Program-made: the position numbers and the translations under genes
Shown: piece by piece, positions 26,360-36,023 of the stretch
Numbering within the stretch: position 1 is the first letter of the stretch
How the letters are laid out: the number at the start of each line of letters is the position of its first letter
Source: PALSA-1003 sp963791945
Lineage (GTDB): Bacteria > Pseudomonadota > Gammaproteobacteria > Burkholderiales > Casimicrobiaceae
Direction: 5' to 3'
DNA: 64,000 bases
NCBI GenBank assembly: GCA_963791945.1
Contig: CAWBUD010000002.1
Span: 1,364,001 to 1,428,000, forward strand
The notes under the pieces: model-generated
The model's database searches: none
Told to the model about the DNA's origin: nothing
What the model saw: the letters and a program-made list of their open reading frames with translations, nothing else

Positions 26360-26623
26360 ATGGCCCAGTACGAGCAAGCGCCATGTCACGTGGTGGATGC
26401 GCGGTATCTCGGTGACTACAAGGTTTGGCTGGAGTTCAACGACGGAAGAAAAGGCGTGGTCGATCTCGCCGACGAGCTGTACGGCGAGGAGTTCGAAGGG
26501 TTGCGCGACCGGGAGCGGTTCGCGCAGTTCTACCTGGATTACGGACTCGCGACGATCGCCTGGCACGACGGACAGGATTTCGATCCGGATTATCTGTACG
26601 CGAAGTTGAGTGCGGTGCATTGA
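26360..26623 (+). CDS. DUF2442 domain protein
   Basis: The 87-residue protein shows the DUF2442 pattern: HVVDARYLGDYKVWLEFNDG, then GVVDLADELYGEEFEGLRD, F.QFYLDYGLATIAWHDGQD and a C-terminal DPDYLYAKL. DUF2442 proteins are small and uncharacterised, and are often found next to toxin-antitoxin or housekeeping genes. GGAGGG upstream supports the start. The gene stands between the nrdA and nrdB ends, followed by a hairpin. The 257 bases before it hold only CCCGGG-rich short inverted sequences. Confidence 0.8.
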   Translation: MAQYEQAPCHVVDARYLGDYKVWLEFNDGRKGVVDLADELYGEEFEGLRDRERFAQFYLDYGLATIAWHDGQDFDPDYLYAKLSAVH

Positions 26624-26641
26624 GTAATAGCCAAGAAGAAA

Positions 26642-26677
26642 GCCCCGCGCCGGGGGGAGAGCTGTTCGGCGCGGGGC
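26642..26677 (+). terminator. Strong GC hairpin before nrdB
   Basis: GCCCCGCGCC (26642-26651) pairs perfectly with GGCGCGGGGC (26668-26677) across a 16-base loop. There is no downstream T run. It may end or attenuate transcription from the DUF2442 gene ahead of nrdB. Confidence 0.5.
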
Positions 26678-26744
26678 ACGAATAACACCAGGACAGGATT
26701 CTGGTGGCGGAGCCGGGTTCACTCGGCTAGAACCGGAGACAAGT

Positions 26745-27977
26745 ATGCTGACATTCGAAGACGATTTCGTGACGCCCGCGCGAGGCGCGCCGCTTCCGCA
26801 ATCGCCCGATGCCGCCGTTGCCGACTCAGTTCCCAACTCAGTTCCCAACTCAGTTGCGAACTTGGGGTCGCAGCCCTCCCCCGAGGTCTACGGCGGCCGT
26901 CTGTCCCGCGAGCCCGTGCACGATCTCGATGCCGACGCCCATGCGCTCGCCAACGGTTTCCGCCGCGTGCGCGCCGAGGACAAGCGCGTCATCAACGCGC
27001 AGTCCGACGTCAACCAGCTCGTCCCGTTCAAGTACAAGTGGGCCTGGGACAAGTATCTCTCCGCGTGCGCCAACCACTGGATGCCGCAGGAGATCAACAT
27101 GCAGCGCGACATCGAGCTGTGGAAGAACCCCAACGGCCTGACCGAGGACGAGCGGCTGATCGTCAAGCGCAACCTCGGATTCTTCGTCACCGCCGACAGC
27201 CTCGCCGCCAACAACATCGTGCTCGGGACGTACCGGCACATCACCGCGCCGGAGTGCCGCCAATACCTGCTGCGGCAGGCGTTCGAGGAGGCGATCCACA
27301 CCCACGCCTACCAGTACATCGTCGAGAGCCTGGGACTGAACGAGTCCGAGATCTTCAACGCCTACCACGAGGTGAAGTCGATCCGCGACAAGGACGAGTT
27401 CCTGATCCCGTTCATCAACACGCTGACCAATCCGACGTTCAAGACCGGCACGATGGAGGCCGACCAGGATCTCCTGAAGAGCCTGATCGTGTTCGCCTGC
27501 ATCATGGAAGGCTTGTTTTTCTACGTCGGCTTCGTGCAGATCCTGGCGATGGGCCGGCAGAACAAGATGACCGGCAGCTCCGAGCAGTACCAGTACATCC
27601 TGCGCGACGAGAGCATGCACTGCAACTTCGGGATCGACCTGATCAACACGATCAAGATGGAGAACCCGCACTTGTGGACGCCGGAGTTCCGCGAGGAAAT
27701 CCGCACGCTGATGAAGAAGGGTGTGGACCTCGAGTACGCCTACGCCGAGGATACCATGCCGCGCGGCGTGCTCGGTCTCAACGCCACCATGTTCAAGGAG
27801 TACCTCCGCTTCATCGCCAATCGCCGCTGCCAGCAGATCGGCATCGATCCCCTGTTCGACAAGGCCGACAACCCGTTCCCATGGATGGCGGAGATGATCG
27901 ATCTGAAGAAGGAGAAGAACTTTTTCGAGACGCGGGTCATCGAGTATCAGACGGGCGGGGCGTTGAGTTGGGATTGA
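26745..27977 (+). CDS. nrdB: Ribonucleoside-diphosphate reductase, class Ia beta subunit
   Basis: The 410-residue ferritin-like subunit houses the diiron-tyrosyl radical cofactor that starts catalysis in NrdA. Conserved features include NLGFFVTADSLAANNIV, the iron-ligand helix FEEAIHTHAYQYIVESL, and YILRDESMHCNFGIDLI. The C-terminus FFETRVIEYQTGGALSWD carries the tail that docks on NrdA. The first 45 residues include a tripled SVPN-type repeat, probably a flexible linker not seen in short homologues. It is the last gene before a lower-GC foreign insert. Confidence 0.96.
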   Translation: MLTFEDDFVTPARGAPLPQSPDAAVADSVPNSVPNSVANLGSQPSPEVYGGRLSREPVHDLDADAHALANGFRRVRAEDKRVINAQSDVNQLVPFKYKWAWDKYLSACANHWMPQEINMQRDIELWKNPNGLTEDERLIVKRNLGFFVTADSLAANNIVLGTYRHITAPECRQYLLRQAFEEAIHTHAYQYIVESLGLNESEIFNAYHEVKSIRDKDEFLIPFINTLTNPTFKTGTMEADQDLLKSLIVFACIMEGLFFYVGFVQILAMGRQNKMTGSSEQYQYILRDESMHCNFGIDLINTIKMENPHLWTPEFREEIRTLMKKGVDLEYAYAEDTMPRGVLGLNATMFKEYLRFIANRRCQQIGIDPLFDKADNPFPWMAEMIDLKKEKNFFETRVIEYQTGGALSWD

Positions 27978-29968
27978 ATCCTGCGAACGCTAAGGATACT
28001 CAACGAGTGGGCAGCTTGGCTGCCCATTTGTTTCATTGTCGTAGAGGATCGCTATGAAAGCGCACGATATCGCCACCCAACTAGTCAGTGAGCATGCTAG
28101 CCGTAAACTGCTAGAGGCCGACACACGGATGCAGATCATTGATCCGATACTCATCGACATCCTGGGTTGGCCACGAGCGCGGTTAGCAACCGAGACACAC
28201 ATCCATCCAGGGTTTGCAGATTACATTCTCTCCAGAGCGGACGCCAGCAAGGTAATCATCATCGAGGCGAAGCGAGAGGGAAGGTATTTTGAAATCCCTC
28301 AGGCACTCGCGGATAAATCTCTCAGCGGGTATGTCAAGGTGCGGACCTTACTGACATCTCAAGATATTAATGACGCCATCACGCAGGTACGTACGTATTG
28401 CTTAGATGCAGGCTGTGACACGGGCGCCATAACTAACGGGCATGAATGGATCCTATTTCGCGCGTTTCAACGCGATGCCGAGTGGCGAGACTTGAAGGCG
28501 TTTGCAGTCTTTTCCATGCGTTTCTTTTCGGAACGCTTTACCGAGGCGCATAACCATTTATCCTACGAGTCCATCACAACTCGAGGCTCACTTAGACGAC
28601 TGCTGCTCGACCTAACGATTCACAATCGAGAGCTGTTCTATCCTAAGGCGCGGGTCCCAAGTTTTGACGCAACAGTCAACGCGAACGCGTATGCCTCGTC
28701 TCTTCGGCCGATCGGTCTGCGATTCTTTGGAACGATTGACGCAGGCGACCAGGAGTTTATGGATAACTGCTATGTAAGCCGTCGCGAGTATGACCTCGCT
28801 TTCACGAATGCACGCCGTCGGCTAGAAGATGCATTGACACCCTATTTGGAACAGTATGATATTCGAAACTTCAAGGATTCTCCTCAGGGCGGAGGATTTG
28901 GAAACCGCCTAAAGAAAACTGTCATCAAGGAACGCGCCGCTGACGTTGTTGTGCTGTTCGGCGGCAAGGGGGTGGGAAAGTCAACCTTCCTTCACAAGCT
29001 TCTCTTCCATCGGCCTCCACAGATCTTAAAAAAGAACGCCATCGTAACCCTAGTCGACCTTTTGAACACGCCGCCCGACATCGCGGAAATAAGACGTGCC
29101 ATCTGGGCGTCGGTCGTGGCCGAATCGGATGTAGACCTGCTCCTGAACAAGGATCGCGACGCCCTGTGCAACCTGTTTACCGATCGCTTCGAAGCTGCCA
29201 AACGGATCGACCTGTTCGGCCTCGATCCTTCCAGTGAAGTATTCAACGCGCAATTGAACCGACTGGTGACTGAGTGGATTGCCGACCTACCATACGTCGC
29301 AGAGCGACTTGCCGATTATTGGAGGCGACGGCACAAAGCATTAATCGTGGTCATCGATAACACAGATCAATTGCCCGAATCAGTGCAGGAACTTTGTTTT
29401 TCGATTGCTCAAGAGATAGCTGCGCGCCTCACATGTATCGCAGTAATCTCTATGCGGGAAGAGCGCTTCTATGCCAGTTCAATCCGGGGTGTCTTAGACG
29501 CGTTTCAAAACTCTGGATTTCATATCTCTTCTCCGGAACCGAACGAGGTCTTCTTACGGCGCATTGACTATGTTCTGCGGCTTCTCCAGACCGACGGGGA
29601 CCAATTCACTCAGCACTTTCCAGAGAGAATAGATAGAGAGGTCTGCGGAAAGCTCTTTCGTGTCTTGGCGACGGAATTCAACGCGGACCGATCCCATCTG
29701 GCCAACTTTCTAACCGCCTGCTCTCACGGGAACATCCGACTAGCCTTGGAACTGTTTCGTGGATTCCTAGAATCCGGCTATACAAACGTCAACGAGATGA
29801 CTACGAGCGATTGGTGGACGTTGCAAATCCACCAGGTTATCAAGCCCTTCATGATTCCGAATCGATTTTTCTACGACGAGCAGACTAGCCTTATCCCTAA
29901 TCTCTTCCAAATCCGATCTAAAGTGCTCGGATCTCACTTTACAGCAACCAGAATATTGAGAAGGCTAG

Positions 29969-30799
29969 AACCTATCTCAAAATCATTGAATTATGAAATT
30001 GGTCACCTACAATCGATAGCATGCTGCGAATGAGCGATGACCAGTGGGAACGCATTCGGGAGCACTTTCCGGAGGAGAACATTCCGGCGGAGCGTCCGGG
30101 GCGCAAGCCGGTGCCGACGCGGCAAGTGCTCGAAGCGGTGCTGTGGATTCTGAACACCGGCGCGCAATGGCACATGCTGCCGCAGAGCTATCCCAACTAC
30201 AAGACGGTGCATCGGCGGTTTCAGCAATGGTGCGAGCGCGAGATATTGCGCGCCATCCTGGTTGATTTGGCGAATGAGCTGCGTGATCGAGGCGAGATTG
30301 ATGAAAGCGAGTGCTTCATCGATGCGACCTTTGCGAGTGCGAAGGGCGGTGGGGCGGAAATTGGTCCTACGCGTCGGGGCAAGGGCGTCAAGATCATGGC
30401 CATCGTCGATCGCCACGGGTTGCCACTGTCGGTGAGCACGCATGCAGCGAACCATCATGAAGTCACTTTGGTGCAATTGAGCTTCGACTTCTACATGATC
30501 GAGGCGAAGCCTGACAATCTGATCGGCGACAAGGCGTACGACAGCGATGCGCTCGATCAATCGCTTAAGCAGCAAGGCATCGAGATGATCGCGCCGCATC
30601 GCTCGAATCGAACGCTCAAGACGCAGGACGGCCGCCGCCTGCGGCGTTATGCGCGGCGCTGGCTGGTGGAACGCTATTTCGCATGGCTACAGTGGAAGCG
30701 GCGGCTGGTCGTTCGCTGGGAGTACTACGTGAGCAATTTCCTGGGTTTCGTGGAACTGGCCAGCATCACGATGCTCCTGAAGCGAATTTGAGATAGGTC
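29969..30799 (+). mobile_element. IS5-family insertion sequence, 831 bp, intact
   Basis: Imperfect terminal inverted repeats (AACCTATCTCAAAATC and, reversed, GACCTATCTCAAATTC; 14 of 16 match) bound one transposase gene. The flanks are CTAG at 29965-29968 and 30800-30803, a four-base target duplication of the YTAR type known for part of the IS5 family. A TA-only duplication with slightly longer ends is the alternative reading. The element appears complete. Confidence 0.88.
30021..30791 (+). CDS. IS5-family DDE transposase
   Basis: The 256-residue transposase has a DUF4096-type N-terminus (MSDDQWERIREHFPE) and a DDE catalytic core: first Asp in ECFIDATFASAKGG, second in NLIGDKAYDSDAL, and Glu in WLVERYFAWLQWKRRL. 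It cuts and pastes or copies the surrounding element using its inverted repeats. Its frame is uninterrupted and in a single ORF, so it does not rely on frameshifting. It overlaps the right end closely, with the stop eight bases from the IS terminus. Confidence 0.95.
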   Translation: MLRMSDDQWERIREHFPEENIPAERPGRKPVPTRQVLEAVLWILNTGAQWHMLPQSYPNYKTVHRRFQQWCEREILRAILVDLANELRDRGEIDESECFIDATFASAKGGGAEIGPTRRGKGVKIMAIVDRHGLPLSVSTHAANHHEVTLVQLSFDFYMIEAKPDNLIGDKAYDSDALDQSLKQQGIEMIAPHRSNRTLKTQDGRRLRRYARRWLVERYFAWLQWKRRLVVRWEYYVSNFLGFVELASITMLLKRI

Positions 30800-31419
30800 C
30801 TAGTCACCGGTCATGACTCGTCACATCCTCCTTTCATACCTGTTGCAAAGTTGGCCGCCGAATTCGTAGAGAGCTATGGGATGAAGGAAGACTTTGAGGC
30901 GAACACCGATCTTCTGCTTAAGCACGGTCTTGTCGAGGCAAACAACCGATTGGACGAATTCTCGGCAAGTGTCGATAGTTTGAAAATTACGTCGTATGGA
31001 GTATTCATGTTGCAGTTCCTTACCCATACATTCAGTTATCTTGAGCTTGTTTGCTCTGATTGCGCCATTGGTGACCAACAGGCCGCCAATCAGATCGCGG
31101 AGCTCTCCAACGATGACTATAGACTGTACCTAACGCGCGCACGACTTGAGCGAGTGAGAAAGCGGCTCGAGAAAGCGGATCTCTTCGTTCGATATCTAGA
31201 ACAGGAAGAGCAGCGTGAGGCTGACCTATTTAAGGTGCAAGATATTCCTTCTATTACTCAGAGTATGAGAAAGGCATTCGACCATGAAATGCCGCGGGTA
31301 ATTAAGAGCGCGCAAAAGAACTTGCACTAGCGAATCAGGTTCGCCGGCCTTGCCGGAGGCGGGCATACCCGGTTATTGCTGATCTCCAATCAGCCTCGCT
31401 GTAGTACGATCGCTGCGCC

Positions 31420-32589
31420 ATGCGGATCACCCGCCTCCAAGCCCTTCCTCTCCGCCTCAAGGTCGTCAAGCCCGGCTACGCCGCCAACCAATCGACGGCC
31501 CTCCCCGGCAGCAGCACCATCATCGTGCACATCGAGACCGACTCGGGCATCAGCGGCCTGGGGGAAGCCGCTGCGGGCACGGTGTATTTCCACCAGACGA
31601 TGAACGGGCTGCTCGATTGGCTGCGTGGATACGCGAGAGCGCTCGACGGCGCCGATCCGCTCGATCGGGTCGATGCTCATCGGCGGATGGACCGCGTCTC
31701 GGGCGCCTACCCGCCCGCGTGCCAGCCTGCGCGCGCGGCGATCGACCTCGCGCTGCACGATATCGCCGGCAAGGCGTACGGCTGCCCGGTCTACGAGCTG
31801 CTCGGCGGCGCCTGGCGCACTGACTTCGAGCTGCAAACCAACGTCTACGCGGACTCGCCCGCCGAGATGGCGAAGCTCTGCCGCGGCTTCGTGCGCGAGC
31901 GCTACCGCGGACTCAAGGTGAAGGTGGGGAACGTCGTGCGCAGCAAGGGCCTGTCTGCCGAGTCGCTGAGAGCCGAAAAGGACAAGCTCGTCGCCGCGCT
32001 GCGCGCGGTCCCCGATACCGTCGCGATCGACGCGGACGCCAACCAGTCCTGGCGCAACGCGAAGTCAGCGGTGCGGATCGTCGACGAGATCCAGCGCGAC
32101 CGTTTCCACCCCAACCTCTCGCTCGAGCAGCCGCTGCACCATCTCGACCTCGAAGGACATCGCTACATCCGCGAGCGGCTGAAGATTCCGGTCGTGCTCG
32201 ATGAATCGGTCCTGTCCCCGGAGGCCATGATCCAGATCGTCCGGCACGGCGCCGCGGATAGGATCGTGCTCAAGTTCAACCGCGTCGGCGGACTGGGCGC
32301 CGCGCGAAAAATCGTCGCGATCTGCGAGGCCGCGGGCATCGGCGTGAGCCTCGACACGATGCCCTTCACGCTGCTCGGCGACACCGCCAACGCGCACCTC
32401 GCGGCGACCCTCCGCGACGCCTACCCCGCCGACCTGGAGGGATTCCAGTGGTTCGCCGATACGCCGTTCCGAGGCGGCGTCGAGCTGCGCTCCGGCCGTG
32501 CCCGCCTGCCGAAGGCGCCCGGCCTGGGCGTCGAGCTGGACGAGAAGAAGCTGCGCGCCATGACCATCGCGCCGGAAGAGTGGCGCTGA
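31420..32589 (+). CDS. Mandelate racemase/muconate lactonizing enzyme family protein
   Basis: The 389-residue enolase-superfamily enzyme abstracts a proton alpha to a carboxylate. Visible MLE-subgroup residues are the KxK motif in GLKVKVG (about 168), DADANQSW (Asp), LEQPL (Glu), VLDES (Asp) and VLKFNRVGG (Lys). The N-terminal capping domain begins MRITRLQALPLRLKVVKP. The substrate is unknown: cycloisomerase, dipeptide epimerase and sugar-acid dehydratase are all possible. The polar amino-acid-type uptake genes that follow suggest a small carboxylated or amino-acid-like substrate. Confidence 0.88.
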   Translation: MRITRLQALPLRLKVVKPGYAANQSTALPGSSTIIVHIETDSGISGLGEAAAGTVYFHQTMNGLLDWLRGYARALDGADPLDRVDAHRRMDRVSGAYPPACQPARAAIDLALHDIAGKAYGCPVYELLGGAWRTDFELQTNVYADSPAEMAKLCRGFVRERYRGLKVKVGNVVRSKGLSAESLRAEKDKLVAALRAVPDTVAIDADANQSWRNAKSAVRIVDEIQRDRFHPNLSLEQPLHHLDLEGHRYIRERLKIPVVLDESVLSPEAMIQIVRHGAADRIVLKFNRVGGLGAARKIVAICEAAGIGVSLDTMPFTLLGDTANAHLAATLRDAYPADLEGFQWFADTPFRGGVELRSGRARLPKAPGLGVELDEKKLRAMTIAPEEWR

Positions 32590-32653
32590 ATTCGGCTACG
32601 ATGGCGGGCGCGGCCTGGGGCCGTCGATCGATCTTCTGGAGCGAAGGAGAGCC

Positions 32654-33451
32654 ATGAATCACGCATCTCGTATCTTCTGGGCCGGGTTTCTGCTTGTCGC
32701 CGCGCTCGCCGGGGTCGTCGCGGACGCCACCGGGCAGCCCGCGGACTCGTCGGCGATCGCCGCCGCCAAGAAGCGCGGCAAGCTCGTCGTCGGCGTGAAG
32801 TACGACTTTCCACCGTTCGGCTACGTGAACGAGCAGAAGCAGGTGGTCGGCTTCGAGATCGACATGGCGCGCGACTTCGCCAATGCCCTCCTGGGCAGCC
32901 CGAACGCCGTCGAGCTGGTGGAGGTGAGCGGGCCGAACCGCATTCCGTTCCTGGTCACCAACAAGGTCGACATCGTTCTGGCGACGCTGTCGGTCACGCC
33001 GGAGCGCGCGAAGACCATCTCTTTCAGCGATCCGTACTACACCGGCGGCTACACGATCATGGTCGCCAAGGACACCAACGACGTCTCCACCATGGCCACG
33101 CTCGCCGGCAAGCGGGTCGGCGTGACGCGCGGCTCGACCGCCGACACGATCGTCTCCAAGCTCTCGCCCGCGCCCGCGGAGATCCTCAAGCTCGAGCACA
33201 TCAGCGAGCTGTTCTCGGCGCTCCAGGCCAAGCGCGTCGACGCCGTCGTGCAGGACATCGCGCTGATGCAGCCGTTCGTGAGCAAGAATCCGGGGTACAA
33301 GCTCGTCGGCGGTCTCTACAACGAGGAACCGTGGGCCGTCGGCATCCGCAAGGACGACAGCGAGACGGTGGCCTGGGTGAACGACCAGCTCAAGCGCATG
33401 AAGCAGTCGGGCACGACTGACCAGCTGCTCGCCAAGTGGGGGCTGCGCTAG
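32654..33451 (+). CDS. Polar amino acid-type ABC substrate-binding protein
   Basis: The 265-residue periplasmic protein has a signal peptide (RIFWAGFLLVAALAGVVADA) and the SBP_bac_3 fold: KLVVGVKYDFPPFGYVN, VGFEIDMARDFA, DIVLATLSVTPERAKTISFS, and VDAVVQDIALMQ. It captures a small polar ligand and hands it to the permeases encoded four bases downstream. GAAGGAGAG precedes the ATG. No lipobox is seen, so it should be soluble. Confidence 0.93.
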   Translation: MNHASRIFWAGFLLVAALAGVVADATGQPADSSAIAAAKKRGKLVVGVKYDFPPFGYVNEQKQVVGFEIDMARDFANALLGSPNAVELVEVSGPNRIPFLVTNKVDIVLATLSVTPERAKTISFSDPYYTGGYTIMVAKDTNDVSTMATLAGKRVGVTRGSTADTIVSKLSPAPAEILKLEHISELFSALQAKRVDAVVQDIALMQPFVSKNPGYKLVGGLYNEEPWAVGIRKDDSETVAWVNDQLKRMKQSGTTDQLLAKWGLR

Positions 33452-33455
33452 GCGA

Positions 33456-34118
33456 ATGAGCTACGCGATCTCCTGGGAGGTCGTCCGCTCTTCGCTTCCG
33501 CTTCTCGCCGCCGGCGTCGTCGACACGCTGAAGCTCGCCGGCCTGTCGACCGCGATCGGCTTCGCGATCGGCATTGCCGGCGCGGCCGCGCGCGTGAGCC
33601 GCGTCGCCTGGCTGCGCGGGGCGATGCGCGCCTACGTCGAAGTGGTGCGCAACACGCCGATGCTGGTGCAGCTCTACTTCGTGTTCTACGGGCTGCCCCA
33701 GCTGGGCATTCGGTTCGACTCGAACGCGACCGCGCTCGCCACGCTGTCGCTCTACTGCGGCGCCTACACGCTCGAGATCCTGCGCGCGAACATCGAGGCG
33801 GTCGGCCGCGGCCAGGTCGAAGCCGCCCGGGCACTGGGGCTGAGCGAGGCGGCCGTATTCGGCTCGATCGTCCTGCGCCAGGCGGTGCGCGGCGCCGTTC
33901 CCGCGCTCGGCGGGCAGGTCATCGTGATGCTCAAGATCTCGTCGCTCGCCTCCGTGATCGGCGCGGCCGAGCTCACCTATCGCGCCGTCGACATCGTCGC
34001 CCAGACCTATCGCTCTTTCGAGCTCTACGCCTTGGCGGGGCTGGCGTATCTGGCCCTGACCCTCGCGGCAGCGGGCCTGTTCCGGCTCCTCGAGCTGCGG
34101 CTGCGTACGCCGCGATAG
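33456..34118 (+). CDS. Polar amino acid ABC permease (HisM/GlnP type), first
   Basis: The 220-residue inner-membrane protein has about five helices and the inner-membrane coupling motif EAARALGLSEAAVFGSIVL, which docks on the ATPase. VRNTPMLVQLYFVFYGLPQL is diagnostic of the glutamine/histidine permease family. It follows the binding protein by four bases and precedes the second permease by ten, giving a heteromeric permease pair. Confidence 0.93.
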   Translation: MSYAISWEVVRSSLPLLAAGVVDTLKLAGLSTAIGFAIGIAGAAARVSRVAWLRGAMRAYVEVVRNTPMLVQLYFVFYGLPQLGIRFDSNATALATLSLYCGAYTLEILRANIEAVGRGQVEAARALGLSEAAVFGSIVLRQAVRGAVPALGGQVIVMLKISSLASVIGAAELTYRAVDIVAQTYRSFELYALAGLAYLALTLAAAGLFRLLELRLRTPR

Positions 34119-34128
34119 CGCCGATCCC

Positions 34129-34815
34129 GTGAGCGTACTGGTCGACAACTTCGGCTACATCCTGAGCGGCGCGTGGGAGACGGTGCGTCTTGCCGCGCTC
34201 GCTTCCGTATTCATGGTCGCCGTCGGAGCGATCGCCGGCCTGCTGCGCCTGTACGCGCCGTTGCCGATACGCTGGTTGAGCGTCGCCTACATCGAGCTGT
34301 TCCGCGGCACGCCGGTGCTGGTGCAGATGTTCTTCATCTTCTTCGGGCTGCCGCTCCTCTTCGGCTGGAACCCTTCCGCCTTTACGGCTGCGACCGTGGC
34401 TCTCGTGCTCAACAACGGCGCCTACCTCGCGGAGATCGTGCGCGGAGGCGTGCAGGCGATATCTCGGGAGCAATGGCAAGCAGGAACGGCGCTGGGGCTC
34501 AGGTTCCGCCAAGTGTTGGCCGCCGTCGTCGTTCCGCAGGCCCTCCGCCGCATCATCCCGCCGGCCGTCGGGCAGTTCACGATCCTGATCAAGGACACCT
34601 CGATCGCCTCGGCAATCGGGTTCTTCGAGATGACGCGCGCGGGGCAGCACGTCGTCGAGCGTACGCTCGCGCCGTTCGAGATCTTCACGCTCGTCGGCGC
34701 GCTTTTCTTCGCCATCTGCTATGCCGGGACTTGGCTGAGCCGCCGGCTCGAAAAGCGCCTGTCGCGGGTGGCGCCGGCGGGCGAAAGCGAGTGGCGCTAC
34801 GTGCTGGGAGCGTGA
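34129..34815 (+). CDS. Polar amino acid ABC permease, second
   Basis: The 228-residue permease begins at GTG 34129. It has the family motifs IELFRGTPVLVQMFFIFFGL and AGTALGLRFRQVLAAVVVPQ. It pairs with the permease upstream. No ATPase gene follows; the next gene is on the other strand, so energy must come from an ATPase elsewhere, perhaps the one at 40339. Confidence 0.92.
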   Translation: MSVLVDNFGYILSGAWETVRLAALASVFMVAVGAIAGLLRLYAPLPIRWLSVAYIELFRGTPVLVQMFFIFFGLPLLFGWNPSAFTAATVALVLNNGAYLAEIVRGGVQAISREQWQAGTALGLRFRQVLAAVVVPQALRRIIPPAVGQFTILIKDTSIASAIGFFEMTRAGQHVVERTLAPFEIFTLVGALFFAICYAGTWLSRRLEKRLSRVAPAGESEWRYVLGA

Positions 34816-34841
34816 AGGTGTTTCGCGCGATTGCGCGCCGC

Positions 34842-35732
34842 TTACCCGAGCGTCTTGTACAGCGCCACCAGTTTGCTCCACGCGCGGTCGGCCTGCGCTT
34901 TGTCGTAGATCGGCGCGCCATCCTCGACCGGCATGTCGGGCACGCACCAGCCGTGCTTTGCCGGATAGACCTCGACTTCCACTGGAACGCCCGCCTTCGC
35001 GAAACTCTCCTTCAACTTGTCCTTCGCGTCGGGCTGTCGCTGATCGTCGCTCGCGGCGATGCCGAAGTACATGCGCGCCTTGATCTTCGGCGCGAGAAGA
35101 TGCGGGCTGTCCGGCTTGTCGGTTACGAGTGCGCCTCCGTGGAAGGACGCGCCGGCGCCGATGCGCTCTGGAACGGTTGCGGCTGTCCGCACGACAAGCG
35201 CGCCGCCCATGCAGTAGCCCTGACTGCCGATCTTCTTCGTCTTGTCGACTTGCCGTTGCGCATCGAGGAACGCCACGTACGCGACCGCATCCTTCTCGGC
35301 GTTGCCCGTTGACTGGACCGACGACATCAGCGGGCGGATCTTCTTCATGAGGTCCTGGTCTTTGAAGTCGAGATTCGCGGCGGTCGTGAACTGCGGTGCT
35401 TTGCTGACGCGGTAGAAGGGATTGGGCACAAGCACACTGTAGCCTTCGGCTGCCAGGCGCTTCGCCATATCGCGCATCGACGGCCGCAATCCGAGCGCGT
35501 CGGGCCAGATAATCACGCCGGGATACGCGCCCGAGGCTGGATGAATGAACGCGGCGTCGCAGGTGCCGTCAGGCGTCTTCACCGTCACATCGGACTCGAC
35601 GACGTCGAGCGTCGCGGCGAAGGACCGGCCGGTCGCGGCGACGAGCCCTGCCGCTACCGAGCGAGCGATGAAGTCACGCCGCGAGACGTTAGTCTCGTCG
35701 GCCTTTGTGGGATCCTGTTTGCCGGACGCCAT
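34842..35732 (-). CDS. Dienelactone hydrolase family protein, Tat-exported
   Basis: The 296-residue alpha/beta hydrolase has a twin-arginine signal (SRRDFIARSVAAGLVAATG). Its catalytic Cys lies in the nucleophile elbow GSQGYCMGGALVV, with an Asp in AASDDQRQPDAK and a His in YPAKHGWCVPD. Dienelactone hydrolases open lactone rings in aromatic ring degradation, but many relatives have other esterase roles. GGAGG seven bases upstream supports ATG 35732 over the longer 35774 start. It is convergent with the permease operon. Confidence 0.88.
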   Translation of the reverse strand: MASGKQDPTKADETNVSRRDFIARSVAAGLVAATGRSFAATLDVVESDVTVKTPDGTCDAAFIHPASGAYPGVIIWPDALGLRPSMRDMAKRLAAEGYSVLVPNPFYRVSKAPQFTTAANLDFKDQDLMKKIRPLMSSVQSTGNAEKDAVAYVAFLDAQRQVDKTKKIGSQGYCMGGALVVRTAATVPERIGAGASFHGGALVTDKPDSPHLLAPKIKARMYFGIAASDDQRQPDAKDKLKESFAKAGVPVEVEVYPAKHGWCVPDMPVEDGAPIYDKAQADRAWSKLVALYKTLG

Positions 35733-36023
35733 CGTCCTGCCTCCGATGCAGGAATTGCGAATTATGCCTAGCATGCGGCTTTTCCGCAGCAGCTAAGCCG
35801 CCGTCTTGAAAAACACCTCTCGCGTGCAGCGCCGCGCGCGCGTCCGGCGCCGACGACAAACCACAACGTCGGGGGCCGCGATTTCGGTTTACGCCTGCTG
35901 CGGGCATGCGCGAGGCTTGAAGTGTAGCTCGTTCGGCGAGACGGAGTGGCGCGACGTCCTCGGCGCGATGATCTCTGCGAGAGTCGGCCGCGGCTCGCAC
36001 CCTATGGCACAATCCACGCCGAG

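Larger units (their letters stand above)
28054..31330 (+). pseudogene. PD-(D/E)XK nuclease / P-loop NTPase gene, split by an IS
   Basis: A large probable defence gene is interrupted at 29965-30803 by an IS5-family element. The 5' part encodes residues 1-637. An HsdR_N-like nuclease domain comes first (MQIIDPILIDILGWP, FADYIL, IIIEAKRE, ITQVRTYC), with D, E-x-K and Q catalytic-type residues. A P-loop NTPase follows, with Walker A GGKGVGKST at about 303-311 and Walker B VVIDNTDQ near 432. The 3' part is 30804-31330. Joining the two sides across a single CTAG keeps the frame and gives an 813-residue protein. Base composition and codon use differ from neighbours, indicating transfer. As it stands, the 5' frame ends after 22 IS-derived residues. 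Confidence 0.8.
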
